Part shown: one piece after another, positions 30,287 through 40,651 of the stretch
How positions within the stretch are numbered: the stretch's first letter is position 1
How the letters are laid out: every line of letters starts with the position of its first letter
Assembly (NCBI GenBank): GCA_009731375.1
Contig: BJOX01000151.1
Coordinates: 703,150 to 767,149 of the forward strand
Source of the DNA: Paulinella micropora
Lineage: Eukaryota > Cercozoa > Imbricatea > Euglyphida
DNA: 64,000 nt
Direction of reading: 5' to 3'
Position numbers and translations under genes: made by a program
Notes under the pieces: model-generated
The model's database searches: none
Told to the model about the DNA's origin: nothing
The model's input: the letters and a program-made list of their open reading frames with translations, nothing else

Positions 30287-31116
30287 TTTTATGACTGAAA
30301 TAGCATTTTCGTCATACACCTTCTGATTTCTTTCTGCAAATAGTATGCGCTATGGAGTCATGCCACACAGCGCATCGACCCACGGATAGACGCTAAAAGA
30401 CGATAAATATATCCTCATACGGCACGTCAAAGCGGATTCTCTAGCCTTTCTTGTAAATTTTGAACTCCTTCCCCTCAATTTTTTTTTTTTTCTTTTTTTT
30501 TTTTCGGCAGTATGTCAAGAACAAACGTACAATTAATAAAAAAATACAAGCAACGTGGTGCTGTAGTACGATTCCCCCTTTGATCTCCTTCTTCTTCTTA
30601 TCATTATCATTATTATTATTATTATTCACAGGGAGATCGTAAGTACATTGTCTTTTTTAATGACATACCCTTGTATAAGGCGGATATCCTATGATATAGT
30701 ATTAGGGGGCCAGTCCTAATAGCTATATCCGAAGTCGAGGTGTATGTACCCGACCCTGCGATATACCGACACAAGTAGAGATTGACCGTGCTCAGGTACG
30801 ACAGTATATAATCTATCGTAAAAAATAATTTAATGAAAGTTTCAGAGAACATTTCATTTTCGAGAACATCATCCCAGGACTTGGAAAGGGTCATACCCGG
30901 GAACACCATCGCTCAATACACTAGCGATCCCCGTATACGGTGTAGTATCATCGTCGATCGACCTTTCGCACTCGTATGTTGCGATCGAATGCCAAGTTAT
31001 ATCACTGAGTCTTTTTAATATTCATATTGATAACTGATGATGCATGATCAAATCATGATACGCCGTGGGCAATCAATCAGTTTATTTGAGACGCATAAAG
31101 AAAAATAGTTTCTTTG
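30287..31116. other. 3' non-coding region of the LTR element
   Basis: Between pol and the 3' LTR. It contains T-runs (30478-30504) and a 95-codon minus frame (30622-30909) with no recognisable domain, which I do not call as a gene. Confidence 0.5.
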
Positions 31117-34100
31117 TCACTGCCTTCGTCGTCTGGCGCGGATTTCTTTGCCTGGTGGAGGACCACCAACAAAAGTCAGATCGAACTTTGACTGTTCGAG
31201 AATGTCCCAGATCTTATTAGGGATTCCGCCCAACGATAATTCAAAAGGGACATCAAGCACTCCTCTTGGCAGTGTCTGAATGGTCCACGCAGTGTAATCC
31301 TTGTCTCTGGGAGTAATTGTATCATCCCATGTCTCGAGACTTTTTGCGTCTTTATATACTGGCAGATAATGTCTTGCCTTTGGATCCTCAACCGGGTCCA
31401 TACTTCTCCAGAACTGGAGTATCGGTTGTACTATCTTTGCGGCTGATGATATTTTGAGTGTCCGTGTGACACGCATCTGTCGTGGGACCGCCACGACCCG
31501 CATCAAGTATAAGTCTGAGAGAGTGTCATCAGCGACATGTTGTTCCGCTGGTCTCATCAGATAGAAAACATTTTTCACCCATGCGATGGTTGCTATCGCA
31601 TCGCCTTCCTTCCATCGCTCATGGACAATCTCAACGTTGCCCGCGTTTGGGTCAGTGTCCGTCCCCTCCTCCTCCTGGTGGACGTCCTTTGATCTCATCG
31701 ACCTCATCGCCTTCCTCGGTTGGTCGTTGATAAGATCATTCCGCGCTCTCCTTAGCTGCGCCTCTGTGATCTTCTCCTTCTTTCCGCTATGCTCTCGCGG
31801 AGACTTGGACTGAGTCCCCACCGCGCTTATGCGGTCAGTCTTCTCCTTGCTGTCCACCTCACTCTCCTCCTTCTCAGCTATCGGTGCCCGATAAGCATCG
31901 TCTTGGTCTATGCCAGCCTCCTTGTGGATGGGCGGCACCTCTTTGAAATCATCCTTCATCCGTTTTAACGCCTCCTCAACGGATTCATCTTCCAGTAAGA
32001 AGGGATCATACTTAATCAGCCTTCTTACATTCACAATTTGCACCTTCCCTCTACCCCTGATCTTGTAGTTCAGATGTCCCGTCTGTTCCATAATCTGATA
32101 AGGTCCTTTCCAGTGAGTGAACAGCTTAGAGCTGACTCCCTTCGGGACTTGAGGATGGTACAATAGTACAATATCCCCGACCTGGAACTTGATCTGATCC
32201 AAGTGCGCTTGTCGCACCCCTTCAGCATCAGTCTTTCGGCGCTCCGCCTCTCTATGCGCCATTTCAAATTGTTCCGCCTCCATCTTCACTCTAAGTCTCA
32301 TCCCAAACAACTCATCCGCATCCGCCCAAGTGTCTTTTGGGTGAAGGAGCGAAGTCGGGATATCAGGCTCACGCCCATATACTAACTGATATGGCGAGAT
32401 TGAGCTCTTCGAGCCTCCTAACGCCGTAGAGGGTAGACAGTTCATTGCAAACGCAAATGATGGTGCTGCCTCGACCCATGCTCTTTGATTCTCCTTCTTC
32501 GTGCAATACATCTTTAGCGAGGCTTTGAGGGGTCTGTGTACCCGCTCGATTTTCCCATTTGCTCGCGGGTTATAGGCAGTAACATATTGCCATTTCATCC
32601 CGTAATACTTAGATAGTTTGTCGATGACCTCGTTATTAAAGTCCGAGCCTCGATCAGAACATATCTTTCTTGGTACTCCGATCTGTGAGATGATCCTATC
32701 GATCAGCGCCTCGGCCGTCGTCTTGCCGGTAACGTCTTTGACAGGGATGATCCACACATAGTTGGTGGCTCTGTCAATAGCCGTAAGGAGGTATTTGTAA
32801 CCATCCTTCGATTCTGGGAAAGGTCCCACATGATCAATGTGTATAAACTCAAACATCCCCGCATGAAGAGGAAATTCGCCAATCAGGCCGAAATTTGCCT
32901 TCAGTGGTGTTTTGTTTATCTTGCACGGGATGCATGCATCCACCGCCTGATCTATCTCCTCCTTCATCTTCTTCCACCAGAATCGCCTCGCTACGAACAT
33001 ATGAGTTCGTTGTCGACCCGGATGCGCCAAAAGTGGGCAATTGTGGGCTGCGACAAATATAAATCGTCTCAGACTCTCCGGTACCCAAAGGGTCCATTTG
33101 TCCGGCTGTGACGCATAGCGACCGTGAAGGCCCTTGTACCACAGTAGACCATCTCTCCATCCAATCTCCTTCATCTGATCTTTGATTGCTTTCGTCATCC
33201 GTAGCTCATCCGGGTTCTGATATAACTGTATCAGTTTTTTAAACTCCGGATCTTGAGCCTGTTGTTGCCTCCATGCGGTAGGCGAGGCTATATGGATAGT
33301 ACCATCTTCTAGCCGTACCCCGATTCTTTCCGGGTCATCGTCTAGGTCACTTCTCCGCTCTTGAGGAGGCTCCGCATAAACTTCCTGCGTCTCCTCTTCC
33401 TCTCTTATGTTCGCCTTCGCATTCTCATATACCTCATAGGACCACTCAGCGTCCTCCTGGGTATGTAGCTCACAACATATCCCGTGATCCGGGCCTTGTG
33501 GACTGTACCGTAGACCTGTGCGGTCATATCGGACTCCACTCGCCATCTCCATCGCCTCAATGTGGCTGACCTCATACACCTTGTCAGTGGACAAGTCTTC
33601 CATCTCCACCGTGGACACCAACGCCGATACTTCTGAGTTAAACTCTAGCCTAGAGAGGCTATCAGCGACCACATTTCGCTTTCCCGGTAGATGGACCATT
33701 GTAAAATCGAAACAAGACAAGAACGCTTGCCACCGCGCCAGCCGTCCCGTCTGTTCATGATTCATCAACCATAACAGGTTATGATGATCAGTTCTGACAG
33801 TAAATTGAGGTCCTCCCCACAAATACTCTCTGAGCCTCTTGAGGGCCCATACTACCGCCAACGCCTCTCTTTGCCTTGTGCAATAGTTTCTCTCCGCCGC
33901 ACACAACTTCCTACTAATAAACATGATTGGGCGTAATTTCTTCTCCTCATCCTCTTGTTGTAATACAGCCCCAATCGCAAACTTAGATGCGTCTGTATCG
34001 ACTACGAATTGTTTCGTAAAGTCGGGCATCGTTAACACCAGTCCTCCGTCTTTCGGGTCTTTGTAAATGAGATCTTTGAGCGCATGAAACGCTTGCAAAG

Positions 34101-36930
34101 CCTCTTCGTCCCACTTCTCAAAGTCTCCAAAATCTATCATTTTCTCCACTTTAGCCCGTGTTGCACCCCAATCGGGTATAAACTGGCTATAGTATTGCGC
34201 CATCGCAAGGAATGAGTGCAATTCAGTGCGGTTCTTCGGTATCGGTCGATTCATAATCTCCTCCCTCTTCTCTTTGGATATCGAGACTCGATTATGGGAG
34301 ATCTCGTACCCTAAGTATGTCACACTCGTCTTGGCAAGTTGACACTTCTTTAGATTGCACTTCAGGCCAAAAGCTCCGATGCGCCTGAATATATCGGACA
34401 AATGATCGATATGCTCCTCCATTGTGTTAGAGTATACGATAATGTCATCGATATAGCAAAATGCATATTCTCCCGCCTTCTGTCCCCGCCTTCTCATAAA
34501 GCCACCGTCAGACAAATCATCGTACTGACTGCTCAACATCTTCTGCATCGCCTTCTGGAAAAGTCCTGGGGCTTGCTTGAGGCCCATCGGAAGCACTTTC
34601 CATTGGTATATTTCCATACCCACCACAAACGCCGTCAGCCATCTGGACTTTTCCTCCAGTGGTATCTGCCAGAAGCCATTCTTAAGGTCAATGACCGAAT
34701 AGAATTTTGCATTCCGCAGTACTCTCCTTCCTTCTTCTAATGTCGGGAGAGGATTTCTCTCTTCCTCCAGCACCTTGTTAACACGAGCATAGTTAACTGT
34801 CAGGCGCCATTCTCCTCCTGGCTTCGGCACTATTCTCGGTTGTGAGACTATTGAGGATGTTGATCTCTCAATAAAGTCCTCATTGAGCAGCTGTCTTGCT
34901 AGCTCCTCCGCTATCTTCGCCTCATGTATACTCAAATTCGCCCTTCGTGGTGCCGGTGACGGCTCCGCACCCGGTATTTTGTAAATAACCGCAGTGAAAT
35001 CTTCAGGCTTGACACCACCTGCATGTGGAGGGTCAAAAATTTCCTTGTTCGCCTCTAATTTGGCTTTTAAAAGCTCCTTCTCCTTCTCCGTGCCTACTCC
35101 TTCTTCCAATATTTTCCGCGCCGCCTCTTGAAAATCTTCATCAGACATCTGCTTATGCTGCTTGAGGGGTTCTCTGTCCTCCTCCAAGCCTAAGTCCTCT
35201 TCCGAGACATCATCTAGGCCCGTCTTTTCATACGTGACCGTGTCCGGCTCATCATCTTTACCGAGCTCCACCAGCATGTCAATGAGTCTCGCGTATTGCA
35301 AAGGAGCTTTACGGGTGTAAAAACCATCAAAGCATGTGAATGCTTGCGGTATCAATTTCAACTTGTCGAGGTCTCTGAGCTTCCGCTTGTATGCACTGCT
35401 CTGCTCACGAGTTCCCATACGACAAGCCACCACTAGCTGTTGCTTGCGAGAGGGTACCGGTATAGGATGATCAATAAGCCGGTCCCTTATTTCCTGCGCC
35501 CATATCGCCTTCTCATTATATGGCAGGATAATAGTATACGGCTTATTATTTTCGAATAAAGTCCGTAAGCATTTCTTCACTTCAGACAGTGAACGCGGCC
35601 ACGTGGGCTCGTCACCCCAGAAATCAGTAATAAAACTTTTAATAGTTTCTGGTGGAGTATCCGGGATTCGCCCCGTTCTCCTTGGTACAAACGCCTCCCT
35701 TTTTTCTTCTCCTACTTTCGCATGGAAACAGTATCCGTTAGTAATATGGACATCTGTTCCTACTCCTTCCGCGAATCTCGCCAACGACGGGCTTCTTTGT
35801 GCGACACATATAATCTCCTCCTTTCGCTTCTCGATTAAGTCATCAATAGACTTTTTGTCCCAATGGCATGTCGGAACTGTGACAGTGCACACTTGGGATT
35901 CCCAATTGTCGGTCCAGGACAGTTCATCCGGTCTTACGACATGGGGGTGAACGTACACCTCAAGTGCCTCATGTGCGATGGCCATCTTTTTGTGATCCGT
36001 CGCTAGACTCAGCTCATAAGCCTCATAAGAGTCAGTAGCGTTGAAGGGATCAATATCGTTCTCTTCTCCTCTTTTTACTCCATATATCACTCGCCGTGCG
36101 GCGCAATCAATCACAGCCCCCATCGTAGCCAATTGGTCATACGATAGTAATATTGACCCGTGGTAACCGGGGACGACATAGAGGTCCATACGGTATACTC
36201 GTGCGGATTTCAATTTAAAGGTCAGTGTGATGATTCCCGTGATATCCGTCCGGCTGCTCACTCCTTTGAGAGTGCCCGTTGACTTTTTCATATTTCCGTC
36301 CACCCAGTCCCGGTATCGATTAAAAAACTTCCTGCCGACAATATTAATATTCGCCATCGTATAATTACCAACTTTTAATATTGTCTTCAATGTTTCACAA
36401 TAAAGTTCCGTATAACACATAGCATCGGGCCTGTGTATATTGGCTGCGAGAAGAAGAACTTTACGTTCCAAATTTTGGAGTCTTGTATCTAAGTTTTTCA
36501 ACTCCTCCTTCTTCTCCTCCTGCTTCACCTCATTAACATTTTTATTATTCTGCGGTACTGGTGCGTTTACTATTTGAGCGACATTGTCTTGTGGTACTTG
36601 AGTACACACATTGTCTTTTTGCTCGCCACCCGCCGCGACCGTAGACATTGAGTCTGTTCGTGGTTGTTTGCTTGGCCGAGGCGATACGTCTGCCATTGGC
36701 CTCCTCGCCTCCATCGCAAGTCTCGCCTTCCTATTTGCATCAGTTATCATTGGTAACCGTGCTGTATGAACGGGTATGAGACTACCTTGGGGCTGCAGTC
36801 TCTGTGTACCAACATCTTTGTTTTCACATATAGGAAGCGTTGGCCCAGTCTGCACAACATCATTAGAAAGCACTGTAACTTTAGGGTTAAACTTCACAGT
36901 CTTCTCCTTCCTCTCTTCTTCCCCCTCCAG
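31117..36930 (-). CDS. pol: Pol polyprotein: protease-like, RT, RNase H, integrase
   Basis: The frame is open from directly after the TGA of ORF2 (36931-36933). There is no nearby ATG, so Pol is probably made by readthrough. A retropepsin-like fold lies near residues 170-260, but where D-[ST]-G is expected the sequence reads LKVGNYTMANI. RT: SVIDLKNGFWQIPL, PMGLKQAPGLFQ and YIDDIIVYSN near residue 815. RNase H: VVDTDASKFAIGAVL near 964. Integrase: HHCC finger near 1280-1320, IDHVGPF, SDRGSDF and NGKIERVHR (DDE, about 1352-1446), then a GPY-type module (HWKGPYQIM, about 1596). A further C-terminal extension of about 300 residues is unassigned. This is the replication polyprotein of the element. 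Confidence 0.9.
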   Translation of the reverse strand: MEGEEERKEKTVKFNPKVTVLSNDVVQTGPTLPICENKDVGTQRLQPQGSLIPVHTARLPMITDANRKARLAMEARRPMADVSPRPSKQPRTDSMSTVAAGGEQKDNVCTQVPQDNVAQIVNAPVPQNNKNVNEVKQEEKKEELKNLDTRLQNLERKVLLLAANIHRPDAMCYTELYCETLKTILKVGNYTMANINIVGRKFFNRYRDWVDGNMKKSTGTLKGVSSRTDITGIITLTFKLKSARVYRMDLYVVPGYHGSILLSYDQLATMGAVIDCAARRVIYGVKRGEENDIDPFNATDSYEAYELSLATDHKKMAIAHEALEVYVHPHVVRPDELSWTDNWESQVCTVTVPTCHWDKKSIDDLIEKRKEEIICVAQRSPSLARFAEGVGTDVHITNGYCFHAKVGEEKREAFVPRRTGRIPDTPPETIKSFITDFWGDEPTWPRSLSEVKKCLRTLFENNKPYTIILPYNEKAIWAQEIRDRLIDHPIPVPSRKQQLVVACRMGTREQSSAYKRKLRDLDKLKLIPQAFTCFDGFYTRKAPLQYARLIDMLVELGKDDEPDTVTYEKTGLDDVSEEDLGLEEDREPLKQHKQMSDEDFQEAARKILEEGVGTEKEKELLKAKLEANKEIFDPPHAGGVKPEDFTAVIYKIPGAEPSPAPRRANLSIHEAKIAEELARQLLNEDFIERSTSSIVSQPRIVPKPGGEWRLTVNYARVNKVLEEERNPLPTLEEGRRVLRNAKFYSVIDLKNGFWQIPLEEKSRWLTAFVVGMEIYQWKVLPMGLKQAPGLFQKAMQKMLSSQYDDLSDGGFMRRRGQKAGEYAFCYIDDIIVYSNTMEEHIDHLSDIFRRIGAFGLKCNLKKCQLAKTSVTYLGYEISHNRVSISKEKREEIMNRPIPKNRTELHSFLAMAQYYSQFIPDWGATRAKVEKMIDFGDFEKWDEEALQAFHALKDLIYKDPKDGGLVLTMPDFTKQFVVDTDASKFAIGAVLQQEDEEKKLRPIMFISRKLCAAERNYCTRQREALAVVWALKRLREYLWGGPQFTVRTDHHNLLWLMNHEQTGRLARWQAFLSCFDFTMVHLPGKRNVVADSLSRLEFNSEVSALVSTVEMEDLSTDKVYEVSHIEAMEMASGVRYDRTGLRYSPQGPDHGICCELHTQEDAEWSYEVYENAKANIREEEETQEVYAEPPQERRSDLDDDPERIGVRLEDGTIHIASPTAWRQQQAQDPEFKKLIQLYQNPDELRMTKAIKDQMKEIGWRDGLLWYKGLHGRYASQPDKWTLWVPESLRRFIFVAAHNCPLLAHPGRQRTHMFVARRFWWKKMKEEIDQAVDACIPCKINKTPLKANFGLIGEFPLHAGMFEFIHIDHVGPFPESKDGYKYLLTAIDRATNYVWIIPVKDVTGKTTAEALIDRIISQIGVPRKICSDRGSDFNNEVIDKLSKYYGMKWQYVTAYNPRANGKIERVHRPLKASLKMYCTKKENQRAWVEAAPSFAFAMNCLPSTALGGSKSSISPYQLVYGREPDIPTSLLHPKDTWADADELFGMRLRVKMEAEQFEMAHREAERRKTDAEGVRQAHLDQIKFQVGDIVLLYHPQVPKGVSSKLFTHWKGPYQIMEQTGHLNYKIRGRGKVQIVNVRRLIKYDPFLLEDESVEEALKRMKDDFKEVPPIHKEAGIDQDDAYRAPIAEKEESEVDSKEKTDRISAVGTQSKSPREHSGKKEKITEAQLRRARNDLINDQPRKAMRSMRSKDVHQEEEGTDTDPNAGNVEIVHERWKEGDAIATIAWVKNVFYLMRPAEQHVADDTLSDLYLMRVVAVPRQMRVTRTLKISSAAKIVQPILQFWRSMDPVEDPKARHYLPVYKDAKSLETWDDTITPRDKDYTAWTIQTLPRGVLDVPFELSLGGIPNKIWDILEQSKFDLTFVGGPPPGKEIRARRRRQ

Positions 36931-38445
36931 TCATTCCACCGCCTCGAAACGATTACCTTGAGTAGTGTCCGGGTAGGATGACGTATCGGTCTCCGAGGCA
37001 GTGTTGTAGGCCTGAGCTCGACCGAAATTCGGGTTGGAGCTTGCCCACGAGCCTCCTCCTCCTCTGGGTGGGGGGGCTGGAGCTCGAACAGCTCTCCCTC
37101 CATAAGGGGTATATCCCCGACCTCCTCCTCTTCCTCTCTGAGGAGTTCCCTGCCACCTCGAGGCTCCTCTCCATGTTCCTCGTCCTCGTCCTCGTCCTCC
37201 TCCTCCTCCTCCTCGTCCTCCTGCTCCTGCTCCTCCTTCTCGTCCTCTTTGAGAGGCCTTTAAGTTCTTTTGTCTCTCCCTTTCCTCCTTCTTCTCCTTC
37301 ATCCTCTTCATGTAGGTAATGATTGCCTCTCGTAACTCCTCATCATCACACATATTGGCATACCAACCTTCGTTCACAGCGGCAATCTGAAGCATATTGA
37401 AAAGGCCCGGTTCCTTGCCTTCCGTCCTGCTCAGAAAATTTGCCCTTGCTGTTGGGTTCTGCCTATCATGATTGAAAGAGCAGTCTCTGTTCTCCATCTG
37501 TGCCTTACACTGCAAGCCCGCGAACCACCTCCAACATGCGGTCTTCAGGTCTGGCTCTCTCTGTCTCTTCCAACCGGCAACTCTGTTTGTGTACGTGGCT
37601 TGTGCGCCAACAGGTACACCGCCTGCCTGTGCCGTATGTGCCTCCGTGAGCGAGTCCATGTTTGAGCATGCACTCATCACTTCTTGAAACAGTGCTGACG
37701 GAGCAACGCTTTGAACCGTATTTTCGAACACGTGTGTCTCGAGGAAGTTCTTGGACTTCACTGAGCTAAACGTCGAGCATTGTTGTATGAGCTGAGTAAG
37801 CTTACTCGGGTTAACTGTGTGTAACGCCGAAAAGAAATAGAGGATGATCGACTTGCGGCCATAGAATAGCCCATAGGAGGAAACTACCTCCGTAAGGGTC
37901 GCCGCCAAGCCAACAGCACTCCTCAAACTCATCGCCACTGTCTCAAAGATTTCAAATCCTATGAGAGTACCAGTGCAGAGATGCTGGTATCCATGAGATT
38001 GAAAATATGAAATGAGTGTGGCCACCGCCAGTTCACACTGAGCGTCTAGGCCTGTTGCATTGTTTCTCTTAATCTCCTCCTTCTTTCTCAAAAACTTGTA
38101 TTGTGTCAGATCGAATCCCTCCGAGACTAGAGATTGGTCAAAAACAGTAACAAGTGCCTCGTATTCCTGCGTTTCGTCGCAAGGAAAAGCCTTCATGCAT
38201 GCATTGATCTCTTTGAGCTTGCTCAAAAGCGAAGCATCAGAGTCTTTGTCTGAGCTCGTCTTGGCATATAGCATGAGACTTGCCACTCCTCCTTTCTTCC
38301 CCTTGAAGGCATTTATGATGTTCTGTCTGTCCTTCTTCTCCGTGTTTGTGACCACCACCGTAGTTGAGCCCGAGGGTGCAGGGGCTGGTGGGGCAGGAGC
38401 TGGTGGGGTCAAATATGTCGGAGGGTGTGTCTTTGCACCACTCAC
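36931..38445 (-). CDS. second Gag-region ORF with CCCH finger and RG-rich tail
   Basis: 504 codons overlapping ORF1 by 4 nt in the -1 frame. The first codon of the overlap is GTG, and the first ATG lies about 57 codons in, so expression by frameshift or coupled initiation is likely. The N-terminus has HPPTYLTPP (a PPxY motif). The middle is helical and capsid-like. Near residues 300-330 a C-x8-C-x8-C-x3-H finger (CWRWFAGLQC to CSFNH) replaces the usual CCHC knuckle, and an RG/GGR-rich tail follows. RNA packaging is the inferred role. It ends with TGA followed by C, in frame with pol. Confidence 0.75.
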   Translation of the reverse strand: MSGAKTHPPTYLTPPAPAPPAPAPSGSTTVVVTNTEKKDRQNIINAFKGKKGGVASLMLYAKTSSDKDSDASLLSKLKEINACMKAFPCDETQEYEALVTVFDQSLVSEGFDLTQYKFLRKKEEIKRNNATGLDAQCELAVATLISYFQSHGYQHLCTGTLIGFEIFETVAMSLRSAVGLAATLTEVVSSYGLFYGRKSIILYFFSALHTVNPSKLTQLIQQCSTFSSVKSKNFLETHVFENTVQSVAPSALFQEVMSACSNMDSLTEAHTAQAGGVPVGAQATYTNRVAGWKRQREPDLKTACWRWFAGLQCKAQMENRDCSFNHDRQNPTARANFLSRTEGKEPGLFNMLQIAAVNEGWYANMCDDEELREAIITYMKRMKEKKEERERQKNLKASQRGREGGAGAGGRGGGGGGRGRGRGTWRGASRWQGTPQRGRGGGRGYTPYGGRAVRAPAPPPRGGGGSWASSNPNFGRAQAYNTASETDTSSYPDTTQGNRFEAVE

Positions 38446-39629
38446 TTTGCTTTCATTCTTTCCAGTCTCATCGTCTTCTCGAACTCCTCATTCTCTTTCG
38501 CTTTCTTCTTCTCAGATATCACCAGCTTTTGAGCATGAGTGATAAAGGCCACCAATTCAGAAGCAGATCTGAGAAAATTATATTTCTCCACATATTGGTC
38601 AACACCTGCTTTGTTGGCGACCGGTGGTGCGTTACTAAGTGATTTAAGGACAGAGTGATCCTTGGTAGGAATCCATCTCTTCCATGCCTCCTTGTGCAGT
38701 AACGCACCCATCAACAGTCTGATCTTGGTCAGAACTCTGTCTGTCTTCTCTAACTCATCAATCACAGGATGAGTTTCTCCTGCTGCCTTAATGCTTTTTT
38801 CCATCTCTGCCCCCTCTTCCAAGGCCTTCATTTCCATCGTAAAAAAATGAAATATGCCACTAGAGTTTTTCGAACCCAGATTGGTCTTCATTTTTGTTAC
38901 ATCGACTGCCTCCTGACTAGTCGCGAGGAATCTGGCCGTTGCTCTTGGGTTTGTGTACTGGATGTAACACTCACATCGTGGGCCGTATGTACGTTCCCAA
39001 ATCAGGGTTTGAGTGTACACCCCAAAGATAGCATCGAGTAATTCAAGGTGGGTGTGTGTGTCCCCAAACTTGATATGCTGTATCTTCTTTCTCTCTTCTG
39101 GATCAGAGACCAGTTTGCCGAGGAGCTGTGCTGTGTTTGATAATAGGATATAGACATCCTTTTTAGCACGACTTTTCTCTCTTCTTTGATCCTGAGGGAT
39201 CCACACATAGGTATCCTTCTCTACCCCCATCTTGTTATCAAACTCTTCTTTAGTGAGGTCATAGTGGTCTCGCACCCACTGTTGTTCCTCCACTGTGATC
39301 TCCTCTCCATCACTATGAATCAAGTCGATCATTTTTCGTCCTCCTCCTCCCGTGTAGGCAGGTGGTAAGGGATTACCATATGCTCCTCCTCCTCCCGTCT
39401 CTTCTTGTTCAAATCCTCCTTCATCTTCGTCTCCTCCATATCTTCCTTCATCATCCCAGCCCTCTTCTACTCCTCCTCCTACTCCTTCATCTCCTCCTCC
39501 TCCTTCATTCAATCCTCCTCCTCCTCCTTCATTCAATCCTCTTCCTCCTCCTCCTCCTCCTGCTTCTTCTTCTTCTCTTCTTTGATCTGCATCCGAGACT
39601 TCACTCACTTCGGCGGTATCTGTCGACAT
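38442..39629 (-). CDS. gag: first Gag-region ORF (395 aa)
   Basis: It starts MSTDTAEVSEVSD and continues with a Gly/Glu-rich low-complexity region containing LPPAYTGGG (another PPxY). A helical domain follows (about residues 110-390) ending in a charged coiled coil (KKKAKENEEFEKTM). No enzymatic motif is present. Position and composition fit a structural Gag; which ORF forms the capsid is not resolved. Confidence 0.65.
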   Translation of the reverse strand: MSTDTAEVSEVSDADQRREEEEAGGGGGGRGLNEGGGGGLNEGGGGDEGVGGGVEEGWDDEGRYGGDEDEGGFEQEETGGGGAYGNPLPPAYTGGGGRKMIDLIHSDGEEITVEEQQWVRDHYDLTKEEFDNKMGVEKDTYVWIPQDQRREKSRAKKDVYILLSNTAQLLGKLVSDPEERKKIQHIKFGDTHTHLELLDAIFGVYTQTLIWERTYGPRCECYIQYTNPRATARFLATSQEAVDVTKMKTNLGSKNSSGIFHFFTMEMKALEEGAEMEKSIKAAGETHPVIDELEKTDRVLTKIRLLMGALLHKEAWKRWIPTKDHSVLKSLSNAPPVANKAGVDQYVEKYNFLRSASELVAFITHAQKLVISEKKKAKENEEFEKTMRLERMKAK

Positions 39630-40415
39630 GATGTCGTAGTAGTGATCAACAGGAGGACAGTGTCAGCTCCTATGTTTGGTTTTTGTTCGTTTGTGTTCTG
39701 TTCCTCCTTCAGTCGATTGACTAGTGAAGAGAGAAACTAATAGAGAGGGTAGGATAAGATTCCCTGTCCTCTATGAAACACTGTTTGTATGTTTGTTTTT
39801 GTTTGAGAAAAATATAGTCTTTGCCTTTCTTCGATTTCTTGTTCTCCTTACTCAGATTACTTTCTCCTCCTTCTTTTCTATATTGTATCTAGTATGAGGC
39901 ACTTGGACCTACACACAGATAGTAATAGAGAAGCTAGAAAAGCTCTCCTTGAGAAGTCGACAGTCGGTCGGATAGGTTCTCAGACCTACCTTTAGAAAAC
40001 GATCAGAGAGTTGCAAAAATACTCTGACGTATGTGTGAGATAATGCAGATAAATGCACAAACTAGAAGGGTAGAGTGTTGTGCTCCTGTCCCTATGCTTG
40101 TTTGTGTTTTGTGTGTGTTCCTTCACTCTTCTGTCCACCTCCTTCTTCTTGGTCTCTGTGTGAGAACAGCAAGAACGACAGAGAGTTTGTATCTGATGTC
40201 TCCTTGTGAGCACACAGATACTGATTGGGCTAGAGGGTACGAGACACCTGCTTGAGACCAATCAAATTATTTGTTTTGTGAAAGAGTTATGAGGGAGCTG
40301 TGTTGGAGTATTTGTTTTCGTCTGACGTCCCCGTGTGAGACAGGTCAGTGAAAATTCACTCTGTTGCCTGTGTGGCAAAGCAGAAAGAAATCACCCTAGT
40401 GATGTGGACTCCAAA
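39630..40415 (-). other. 5' leader of the LTR element
   Basis: Untranslated region between the 5' LTR and ORF1, with no long frame. The primer site lies at its start (40396-40413). The minus strand reads TGGAGTCCACATCACTAG, whose TGG fits a tRNA CCA end; the tRNA is not identified. Confidence 0.6.
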
Positions 40416-40651
40416 TGTAATGCCCCCAACGATAGCTCTAAAAAAGTCGGTAATACAACCAAACACAGTCCTCAAGAATGAGAATGATGTCTCGTTGTAT
40501 TAGCTCAGTGAAACCAAAAAGGAAAACGGCAACAGACCAGGAATAAAATGGCATCAGGTCCAATCAGGACAAATAATACTGAAAAACAAGCTGGTGCACC
40601 TGTCACCAGGAAAATGTACTTTTTACCTGCTATCCGGGGGTGATGCCTACA
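40416..40651 (-). repeat. 5' LTR (236 bp)
   Basis: Direct repeat of 30037-30272 followed by the target duplicate ATTC (40652-40655). Confidence 0.95.

Larger units (their letters stand above)
30037..40651 (-). mobile_element. complete Ty3-type LTR retrotransposon, 10.6 kb
   Basis: Two 236-bp direct repeats with TGTA...TACA ends flank the element, and ATTC duplicates (30033-30036, 40652-40655) flank the whole. The coding strand is minus, so the 5' LTR is at 40416-40651. Order on the minus strand: leader, ORF1 (39629-38442), ORF2 with a CCCH finger (38445-36931), pol (36930-31117), then an 840-bp 3' region and the 3' LTR. Protease-RT-RNase H-integrase order is that of Ty3/gypsy. The LTRs differ at three of 236 positions, so insertion was fairly recent. 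All three ORFs are intact. Confidence 0.92.

Noticed and set aside
30622-30909. 95-codon minus frame in the 3' region of the LTR element
   Set aside because: No domain, no clear start context. It could be an accessory ORF, but nothing supports it.
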